64,000 nucleotides of DNA from Anaerobaca lacustris (lineage in GTDB: Bacteria > Planctomycetota > Phycisphaerae > Sedimentisphaerales > Anaerobacaceae). Shown piece by piece: positions 34,488 through 42,305 of this stretch (its first letter is position 1; the number at the start of each line of letters is the position of its first letter). Both the position numbers and the translations under genes were made by a program. The DNA lies in assembly GCF_030012215.1 (NCBI RefSeq), contig NZ_JASCXX010000012.1, positions 1 through 64,000 of the forward strand, read 5' to 3'. The notes under the pieces are model-generated. The model made no database searches. It was given only the letters and a program-made list of their open reading frames with translations, and was not told the origin of the DNA.

Positions 34488-37400
34488 ATGAATCGAGTAC
34501 TTGCCTTCTGCGTCGCCATCATCGTGGGTCTTGCGAGCGTTTCTTTCGGCAGTGAAGCACGTCTGCTGCGTTTTCCGGCCATCCATGGGGACCAGATCGT
34601 CTTCACGTATGCCGGCGATCTGTACACGGTCAGCGCCGACGGCGGCATCGCGCGGAGGCTGACGAGCCACGAGGGATTCGAGATGTTCGCACGGTTCTCG
34701 CCCGACGGCAAGTCCATTGCCTTCACCGGCCAATACGATGGCAACACGGAAGTATACCTGATGCCCGCCAGTGGGGGGGTGCCACAGCGACTGAGCTATA
34801 CCGCGACGCTCGACCGGGACGATGTATCCGACCGGATGGGGCCGAACAACATCGTGATGGCCTGGACGCCCGACGGGCAGCGGATCGTCTTTCGTTCGCG
34901 CCGGCGGTCGTTCAACAGCTTCCAGGGGCACCTGTGCACGGTTCCGGTGGCCGGTGGGCCGGTCGAAGAGTTGCCCTTGCCGCGCGGCGGCTTCTGCTCG
35001 TTCTCGCCCGACGGGAAGAGACTTGCCTACAACCGCGTCTTCCGCGAGTTCCGCACGTGGAAGCGCTATCGTGGCGGGATGGCCGACGACATCTGGATCT
35101 ACGATTTCGAAGCCAAGACCACCGAGAACATCACGAACCATCCGGCTCAGGACATCATCCCGATGTGGAAGGGCGAGCGAATCTACTTCCTTTCCGATCG
35201 GGATGAGAACGCGCGCATGAACCTGTTCGTGTACGATCTCAACACGAAGCAGACGCGCAAGCTGACGGAGTTTGTCGAGTTCGACATCAAGTTCCCCTCG
35301 CTGGGCGACCGTGCGATCGTTTTCGAGAACGGCGGGTACATCTACCGCTTCGACCTCGAAACGGAAGAGTGCAAAAAAGTGGACATTTCGATCCGGGAGG
35401 ACCTCGCGGGCGGGCGAGGGGGCCTGGCCGGCGTGGCTGACAAGGTGACGAGCTACGACGTTGCCCGCGATGGCAAGCGGGCGGTCTTCGGCGCGCGGGG
35501 CGACGTCTTCACCGTCCCGGTCAAGTACGGCGAGATTCGCAATCTGACGGCCACGCCCGGCGTGCACGAACGCAACGCGACATGGTCGCCCGACGGCCGG
35601 TGGATCGCCTACGTCTCCGACACCACCGGTGAGGACGAGATCTGGGTCGTTGCCCAGGACGGCCGCGAGCCGGCCCGGCAGGTCACGCGGAACGCCGAGA
35701 CGTACAAGTACCGCCTTGTCTGGTCGCCGGACAGCAAGAAGATCCTCTGGGCCGACAAGCGACTGCGACTGCGATATGTCCAGGTCGAGAGCGGGCATGT
35801 CAATGAGGTGGATCGGTCGGACCGATGGGAGTTTGGCGACTATGCCTGGTCCCCCGACAGCCAGTGGGTTGCCTACGCCCGGGCGGAGATGGAGGGCATG
35901 AACAAGGTCCGCCTCTATTCGCTGCGAGACAAGACGTCCCACGATGTGACCGACGGTTGGTACGACTCGTCCGATCCGGTTTTCAGTTCCGACGGCAAGT
36001 TCCTCTTCTTCGTCTCGGATCGCGATTTCAACCCGATCTACGGACGCACCGAGTGGAACCACATCTATCGCGACATGTCCCGCATCTATCTCGTCACACT
36101 GGCGAAAGGGACGGAGTCGCCGTTCAAGCCGCTCAGCGACGAGGTTGAAATCGAGGAGGCTGAGAAGGACACGAAGGACGAGAAGGCAAAGGATGCCAAC
36201 GAGCCCGCCACGGAAGCCGAGGCGAAGGAGGACAAGGACCACGAGGCGATCCGGGTGGACCTCGACGGGATCAAGGGCCGCATCGCCGTTCTGCCGATCT
36301 CTGTATCGAACTACGGCAATCTTCAGGCGGCTGAGGACCAACTCTATTACATCCGGCGGGGCAGCAATGACGGCAGGGCGCAGTTGTTCCTGTACGACTT
36401 GAAGGATCGCAAGGAAACGGAACTCGGCGCCGTCAACGGATACCGGCTGTCGGCCGATGGCAAGAAGATGCTGGTCGCTTCCGGCGGCAACTATGCGATC
36501 ATCGACCGGCCCAAGGGCAAGATCGACATCAAGGACACGCTCGATCTGTCGGGAATGGAGGTGTTCCTCGACAGGCGGGCTGAGTGGAAGCAGATCTTCG
36601 ACGAGTGCTGGCGGCAGATGCGCGAATTCTTCTACGTGCCGAACATGCACGGCGTGAACTGGGCGGCCATGCGGCATCGCTACGCACCGCTCGTTCGGCA
36701 CGTCAACCATCGGGCCGACCTGACGTACGTTCTCGGCGAGATGATCGGTGAACTGAACGTCGGACACACCTACGTCGGTGGGGGCGAGTCCCCCACGCCC
36801 AAACGAGTCCCGCTGGGCCTGCTCGGCGCCGAATTGGAGCGGGACGCGGATTCGGGCTACTATCGGATCGCCAGGGTGCTTCGCGGGAAGAACTGGGACC
36901 GAGGCGTGCGGTCGCCGCTGACGGAGATCGGCGTGGACGCCGGCGAAGGCGATTACATTCTCGCGGTGGACGGGGCCTCGACGGCGGAGGCGACGGATAT
37001 CTATGAGTTGTTGGTGAACAAAGCGGGCCGACAGGTGACGCTGGAGCTCAATTCGCAGCCGACGCCCGAGGGCAGCCGCAAGGTGGTTGTCGTCCCGACG
37101 GCCGATGAAGCGGACCTGTACTACCACGAATGGGTCCAGGGCAATATTGAGCAGGTCTCGCAGGCCACCGACGGCAAGGTCGGTTACATCCACGTCCCCG
37201 ACATGGGGCCGAACGGCCTGAACAAGTTCGTCGAGCACTTCTATCCGCAGATTCGTAAGAAGGCCCTGATCATCGACGTGCGAGGCAACGGCGGCGGCAA
37301 CGTCTCCCCGATGCTCATCGAGCGGCTGCGTCGCGAGATCGTCATGATTTCTTTCGCGCGCAATACCGGATCTTGGCCGGACCCGGAAGCCATGATTTAT

Positions 37401-37775
37401 GGGCCGATGGTCTGCCTGTGCGACGAGTTCTCCGCCTCGGATGGCGACCTGTTCACCTATCGATTCAAGCACTACAAGCTGGGCACGGTGATCGGCAAAC
37501 GCACCTGGGGCGGTGTGGTCGGCATTCGCGGCACGTTGCCGCTGCTGGACGGCGGCTATCTCAACAAGCCGGAGTTCGCGCGGTACGACGTGGAAGGACG
37601 CGAGTGGATCATCGAAGGCTACGGTGTTGAGCCCGACATCGTGGTGGACAACGATCCGGCCAAGGAATACGCCGGGATCGACGAACAGCTTGAGAAGGCC
37701 ATCGAGGTGATTCTCGATCAGCTCAAGACCCAGGAAAAGGAGGTCCCGCCGCTGCCCCAGTACCCGGTCAGGTAG
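34488..37775 (+). CDS. Exported tricorn protease homologue
   Basis: The 1095-residue protein has the full tricorn layout: a signal peptide (about 1-21), a beta-propeller with repeated FSPDGK and WSPDGR blades (to about 540), a C1 domain (EWKQIFDECWRQMREFFYV), a PDZ domain (about 775-860) and a C2 alpha/beta S41 domain. Catalytic residues line up: H721 in NMHGVNW, and S984-D985 in EFSASDGD. Thermoplasma tricorn degrades peptides of 6-12 residues as a huge capsid. Here export suggests periplasmic peptide digestion. A Lys/Glu/Asp-rich insert (about 548-585, EEAEKDTKDEKAKDANEP) joins the two halves, an unusual charged linker. RBS GCGAGGAAACGG. Confidence 0.93.
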   Translation: MNRVLAFCVAIIVGLASVSFGSEARLLRFPAIHGDQIVFTYAGDLYTVSADGGIARRLTSHEGFEMFARFSPDGKSIAFTGQYDGNTEVYLMPASGGVPQRLSYTATLDRDDVSDRMGPNNIVMAWTPDGQRIVFRSRRRSFNSFQGHLCTVPVAGGPVEELPLPRGGFCSFSPDGKRLAYNRVFREFRTWKRYRGGMADDIWIYDFEAKTTENITNHPAQDIIPMWKGERIYFLSDRDENARMNLFVYDLNTKQTRKLTEFVEFDIKFPSLGDRAIVFENGGYIYRFDLETEECKKVDISIREDLAGGRGGLAGVADKVTSYDVARDGKRAVFGARGDVFTVPVKYGEIRNLTATPGVHERNATWSPDGRWIAYVSDTTGEDEIWVVAQDGREPARQVTRNAETYKYRLVWSPDSKKILWADKRLRLRYVQVESGHVNEVDRSDRWEFGDYAWSPDSQWVAYARAEMEGMNKVRLYSLRDKTSHDVTDGWYDSSDPVFSSDGKFLFFVSDRDFNPIYGRTEWNHIYRDMSRIYLVTLAKGTESPFKPLSDEVEIEEAEKDTKDEKAKDANEPATEAEAKEDKDHEAIRVDLDGIKGRIAVLPISVSNYGNLQAAEDQLYYIRRGSNDGRAQLFLYDLKDRKETELGAVNGYRLSADGKKMLVASGGNYAIIDRPKGKIDIKDTLDLSGMEVFLDRRAEWKQIFDECWRQMREFFYVPNMHGVNWAAMRHRYAPLVRHVNHRADLTYVLGEMIGELNVGHTYVGGGESPTPKRVPLGLLGAELERDADSGYYRIARVLRGKNWDRGVRSPLTEIGVDAGEGDYILAVDGASTAEATDIYELLVNKAGRQVTLELNSQPTPEGSRKVVVVPTADEADLYYHEWVQGNIEQVSQATDGKVGYIHVPDMGPNGLNKFVEHFYPQIRKKALIIDVRGNGGGNVSPMLIERLRREIVMISFARNTGSWPDPEAMIYGPMVCLCDEFSASDGDLFTYRFKHYKLGTVIGKRTWGGVVGIRGTLPLLDGGYLNKPEFARYDVEGREWIIEGYGVEPDIVVDNDPAKEYAGIDEQLEKAIEVILDQLKTQEKEVPPLPQYPVR

Positions 37776-37878
37776 GTTGTCCCATCGCGAATCCCGACGG
37801 GGAGCCCGTTTCGGCGAACCTGGTGCGGTCGTGTCGCGTACGCCAAGGGATTGCGGTCACGGAAGGTCAGGAGTCCCT

Positions 37879-39009
37879 ATGAAGCTATTCATTGCCAAAG
37901 AGCCCGGCCGTCAGGAAACGCGGGCGGCCATGTTGCCGAGCGATGCAGGCAAGCTGATCCAGCTTGGCGCAGAGGTCGAGGTCGCCGCCGGAATCGGCCG
38001 GGCGATCAATGTCACGGACGAGGAGTACGAGAAGGCCGGTGCGAAGGTCTCAAGCGATTCCAAGGCTTCTCTTGTGGCCGAGATGGTCCTTCGCGTGGGT
38101 GTCCCCGATACCGACGATGTCGAGCAAATCGGCGAAGGAGCCATCCACGTCAGTCTGCTCGACCCCTTCAACAACACCGAGGTGGTCCAGGCCCTTGCCG
38201 CTCGCAGGGTCAGTGCGATCAGCCTGGAGATGATCCCGCGCACGACCATTGCCCAGAAGATGGACGTGCTCAGCTCGCAGGCGAATCTGGCGGGCTATGT
38301 GGCGGTGATCCTGGCGGCGTCGCGGCAGAACAAGATCCTGCCGATGATGATGACTCCTGCCGGGACGATCGCGCCGGCCCGCGTGTTTGTCATCGGCGCC
38401 GGCGTGGCGGGCTTGCAGGCCATCGCGACCGCCAAGCGTCTCGGCGCCCGCGTCGACGCCTTCGACGTGCGCCCCGACGCCCAGGAGCAGATCCTCTCGC
38501 TGGGCGCCAAGCCACTGAAGGTCGATCTGGGCGAAACGGGGCAGACCAAGGACGGCTATGCCAAGAAGCTGACCGACGAGCAACTGGCCAAACAGCGCGA
38601 GGCGATGGCCCGGCAATGCGCCCTGTCCGATATCGTGATCACGACCGCCAAGGTCTTCGGCAAGAAGGCCCCGCTGATCGTGACCAATGAGATGATCGAC
38701 GGGATGCAGCCCGGCAGCGTGATCGTCGATCTGGCGGTCGAGACGGGCGGCAACGTCGAGGGCTCCAAGCCCGAAAAGGAGGTCCAGCGGCATGGGGTGA
38801 CGATCATCGGGCGGGTGGAACTGCCCCGTCGCGTCCCCGTGGCGGCCAGCCAGATGTTCAGCAGCAATCTGTACAACTTCGTCGAGCACTTCTGGCACAA
38901 GGAAACCAAGCGATTCATCCTCAATCGGGAGGATGCCATCATTCAAGGATGCCTGATCACGCACGCAGGCGAAATCGTCCATCCGGCCATCCAGGAGGCC
39001 ATTGCGTAG
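37879..39009 (+). CDS. pntAA: NAD(P) transhydrogenase subunit alpha part 1 (NAD-binding)
   Basis: This is the soluble NAD(H)-binding domain (dI) of proton-translocating transhydrogenase. The start is the ATG at 37879 (RBS CAGGAG), giving 376 residues beginning MKLFIAKEPGRQETR. The open frame from 37777 lacks an RBS. The NAD fold reads VFVIGAGVAGLQAIATAKRLGARVDAFDVR, and the mobile loop and the R-Q-D-type contacts are in TTIAQKMDVLSSQANLAGY. It heads the pntAA-pntAB-pntB operon, the split three-gene form common outside the enterics. The enzyme uses the proton gradient to make NADPH from NADH. Confidence 0.95.
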   Translation: MKLFIAKEPGRQETRAAMLPSDAGKLIQLGAEVEVAAGIGRAINVTDEEYEKAGAKVSSDSKASLVAEMVLRVGVPDTDDVEQIGEGAIHVSLLDPFNNTEVVQALAARRVSAISLEMIPRTTIAQKMDVLSSQANLAGYVAVILAASRQNKILPMMMTPAGTIAPARVFVIGAGVAGLQAIATAKRLGARVDAFDVRPDAQEQILSLGAKPLKVDLGETGQTKDGYAKKLTDEQLAKQREAMARQCALSDIVITTAKVFGKKAPLIVTNEMIDGMQPGSVIVDLAVETGGNVEGSKPEKEVQRHGVTIIGRVELPRRVPVAASQMFSSNLYNFVEHFWHKETKRFILNREDAIIQGCLITHAGEIVHPAIQEAIA

Positions 39010-39021
39010 AAGGAGTCGGCT

Positions 39022-39332
<311 letters not shown>

Positions 39333-39336
<4 letters not shown>

Positions 39337-40745
39337 ATCCACAGCTCATCAGGGGCCTCGGATACATTACGGCCTCGATCTTCTTCATCTTCGGCCTCAA
39401 GATGCTCAGCTCGCAGGCCACGGCCCGGCGGGGCAACCGGGTCTCGGCCGTCGGGATGCTGATCGCCGTTGTCACGACGCTGACGGCGATGGAGGACATC
39501 CGGTGGTTCTGGATCGTGTTCGGTGCGGTTCTCGGCTGCGTGGTGGGTGTGCTGGCCGCCCGGCTGGTGAAGATGACCGCCATGCCGGAGATGGTCGGCC
39601 TGTTCAACGGGTTCGGCGGTCTGGCCAGCCTGCTCGTCGGCTGGTCGGAGTATCACGGCAAGTGGGCGGCCGCCGACCCGGTGAGTCTGTTCACGACGGT
39701 TGCCATCTTTCTGACGGTCCTGATCGGGGCCATGACGTTCTCCGGCTCTCTGGTGGCGTACGGGAAGCTCTCTGCGCTGATCGACGGCCGGCCCATCCTG
39801 TACAAGAAGCAGAATCTCGTCAATGCCTTTGTGCTCGGCGCGATTGCGGCCCTGGGCATTCTGTTCTGTGCGCAGAAGCTCGATCAGCTCAGTAGCGGCG
39901 GCTCCGCTCTGGTTTACCTGGAGCTGATCGGCATCATCGCCTTGGCTCTGGTTCTGGGCGTGCTCTCGACGATCCCGATCGGGGGGGCGGATATGCCGGT
40001 GGTTATCTGCCTTTTGAACAGCTATTCCGGGCTGGCGGCCTGCGCGGCCGGTTTCGTCATCGGCAACAACGTCCTGATTGTCTCCGGTTCGCTCGTGGGC
40101 GCCTCCGGCCTGATCCTTACGCGGATCATGTGCAAGGCCATGAATCGCTCGCTGGCCAACGTCCTGTTCAGCGGTTTTGGCTCGGCCACCAGCGCGAAGG
40201 GGGCCGGGTATCAGGGGCAGGCCAATCCCATCGCCCCGGCCGATGCCTATCTCATCCTTGAAGCGGCGCACAACGTCGTGTTCGTGCCAGGCTATGGCAT
40301 GGCCGCGGCTCAAGCCCAACACGTCGTCCGCGAGCTGGGCGAATTGCTGCACGACAACGGAGCCGAGGTCCGCTACTGCATCCATCCGGTGGCCGGACGC
40401 ATGCCGGGACACATGAATGTGCTGCTGGCTGAGGCGAACGTTCCGTACGAGATGCTGGTCGAGCCGCAGGACGTCAATCCGACGATGGAGATGGTGGACG
40501 TGGCGATTGTCATCGGCGCCAACGATGTGGTCAACCCGGCCGCCAAGGAGGACCAGACCAGTCCGCTCTGGGGCATGCCGATCATCGAGGTCGATCGGGC
40601 GCGGACCTGCATCGTCCTGAAGCGATCCCTGAATCCCGGCTTTGCCGGCGTGGACAACCCGCTGTTCTTCAAGGACAACACCCGGATGCTGTTCGGCGAC
40701 GCCAAGGCCTCGATCGCATCACTGGTGTCCGAGTTCAAGCAGTAG
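39333..40745 (+). CDS. pntB: NAD(P) transhydrogenase subunit beta (NADP-binding)
   Basis: The 470-residue protein starts at the ATG at 39333, which overlaps the pntAB stop (ATGA). The frame is open from 38949, but that part lies over pntAA and pntAB. The N-terminal part has eight or so membrane helices, and the C-terminal domain binds NADP(H) (VPGYGMAAAQAQHVVREL, GRMPGHMNVLLAEA, IGANDVVNPAA, SLNPGFAGVDNPLF). All family blocks are present, so the enzyme should be active with the two alpha parts. Confidence 0.96.
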
Positions 40746-40754
40746 AGTCTCCTG

Positions 40755-40770
40755 GCCTTGCCGGCAAGGC
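40755..40770. terminator. Perfect palindrome between convergent genes
   Basis: GCCTTGCCGGCAAGGC is a perfect 16-base palindrome in the 44-base gap between pntB and the convergent Gfo/Idh/MocA gene. It could act as a bidirectional terminator, although no T tract follows. Confidence 0.4.
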
Positions 40771-40789
40771 TGTTGGCGGCGGATGAGGC

Positions 40790-42088
40790 TTACAGTCGCC
40801 AGGGGCTGCGCATGGCCCGGGCCATCATACCGTTGGCCTGCGCGTCATTGACGAATCGCTCGGCCCCCACATCCCATGTCAGTTTGCGGCCCAATCGAAG
40901 GCAGATGTTCGCGATGTGGCATGTGGTCGTCGAGCGGTGAGCCACTTCGGGCGGGGCGATGGGTTTCGCCCTGGTCTTGACGCAATCGAGGAAGTTGCGG
41001 TGGTGGCCCATCATGTACTCGTAGCCGCGCTGCGCGCCGCTGAGCCTGCGCATGATCTCATCGTTCGACGCGGTGACTTTGCCCGTATCGTCGACGCTGA
41101 CCCAGCCGTCGGTGCCGACGAACTTGTTGCCTCGCGGACCTCGGCCGGGCTCGGTCTCGTCGTGGATGATCATCCTGACGCCGTCGGGATACGTCGCGAC
41201 GACGCCGAACCGCACGGGTGTGTCGAACAGGCCGTCCTTGGGGAACTCGGCCCACCCCTCGTATTCCGTCGGGCCGGACTCCTGTGTGCCGTTGGCCCAC
41301 TGGGCCAGGTCGTTGAAGTGAGCGCCGAGGTCGGTGAGCTGGCCGCCTGAATAGTCGTAAAGCCAGCGGAAGGTGCCGTGGCATCGCCTGGGAGTGTATG
41401 GCTCGTAGGGGGCCGGCCCAAGCCAGAGGTCGTAATCGAAGCCGTCCGGGACGGGCTCCGGTTTCTGGGGCGGGCAGGTCGGACCGTTGTGGTAGTAGCA
41501 GTGCAGTTCGCGAAGCCGCCCGAGCAGGCCGCTCTGGGCGATCTCTACCCCGAACCGGAAACAGGCGTTGCTCCGCCTCTGCGTGCCACTCTGGTAGACC
41601 GTCCCGTATCGCTGCATCACATCCGCCACCGCGCGGCCTTCGGCAATCGTCAGCGAGATCGGCTTTTCGCAGTAGATGTCCTTGCCGGCCTTGGCGGCCT
41701 CGATGGCGAGGATGGCGTGCCAATGGTCCGGCGTGGCGATCAGCACGGTATCGATGTCGTCGCGGGCCAGAACCTCTCGGAAATCCCTGGACACGTTACA
41801 GTCCTGGTTGCCGTAGGCGGCGTCAACGGTCTGTTTGGCACGCTGAAGGTGGTTGGCATCCACGTCGCAGACCGCCAGCACGCGCAAGTCCTCACAAGTC
41901 AGAAAGCTCTTGAGGTTGTGCATGCCCTGGCCGCCCAGGCCGATGGCGCCCATCGTCAGCCGCTCGCCGGCCGTGGTGCCGGCCCGCGTCGCCCGAAGAC
42001 ACGGGGTGAAGCAAGGCACGGCAATCGCCGCCGCCAGTCCGGCCCCGCGCTGCAACACATTTCGTCGTGACACTCTCTTCATGGCCAT
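40790..42088 (-). CDS. Tat-exported Gfo/Idh/MocA family oxidoreductase
   Basis: The 432-residue protein has a Tat-like signal (VSRRNVLQRGAGLAAAIAV), then a Rossmann start LTMGAIGLGGQGMHNLKSF. The E-K-P motif is present in DIYCEKPISLTIAEG, so the catalytic lysine is intact. The phrases WLGPAPYEPYTPRRCHGTFRW and GGQLTDLGAHFNDLAQW are typical of the planctomycete exported subfamily. Two ATGs compete (42088 and 42082); the first has GGAGG only 4 bases away. The promoter lies very close. Confidence 0.88.
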   Translation of the reverse strand: MAMKRVSRRNVLQRGAGLAAAIAVPCFTPCLRATRAGTTAGERLTMGAIGLGGQGMHNLKSFLTCEDLRVLAVCDVDANHLQRAKQTVDAAYGNQDCNVSRDFREVLARDDIDTVLIATPDHWHAILAIEAAKAGKDIYCEKPISLTIAEGRAVADVMQRYGTVYQSGTQRRSNACFRFGVEIAQSGLLGRLRELHCYYHNGPTCPPQKPEPVPDGFDYDLWLGPAPYEPYTPRRCHGTFRWLYDYSGGQLTDLGAHFNDLAQWANGTQESGPTEYEGWAEFPKDGLFDTPVRFGVVATYPDGVRMIIHDETEPGRGPRGNKFVGTDGWVSVDDTGKVTASNDEIMRRLSGAQRGYEYMMGHHRNFLDCVKTRAKPIAPPEVAHRSTTTCHIANICLRLGRKLTWDVGAERFVNDAQANGMMARAMRSPWRL

Positions 42089-42103
42089 GTTACCTCCTGA
42101 CCT

Positions 42104-42133
42104 ATATTACACCGATGCGGACCTGTCCGCCAA
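42104..42133 (-). promoter_or_regulatory. Promoter of the Gfo/Idh/MocA gene
   Basis: On the minus strand TTGGCG (42133-42128), an 18-base spacer, then TAATAT (42109-42104). The expected transcript start is near 42097, so the Shine-Dalgarno sequence would sit at the very 5' end of the mRNA. Confidence 0.6.
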
Positions 42134-42305
42134 GGGATTTGCGCGGACTGTCTTCGGGACTCCAGGGGCAAGGCTGGGCGCGTGTCCGGAGGATATCTGT
42201 ATGGCGTCGGGGCGGCCGAGGCCGGCTGGAAATGGAGCGGCGGCCATGCGTCGTGCATGACCGCCGCCATCAGGATACCCAGGTCGGGTTCGTTGTCGTC
42301 GGAAT

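Noticed and set aside
33699-37472. A minus-strand open frame of 1257 codons opposite the tricorn gene
   Set aside because: It is an antisense shadow of the high-GC tricorn gene and the gene before it; its translation is rich in Arg, His, Val and Asp, with no domain or RBS.
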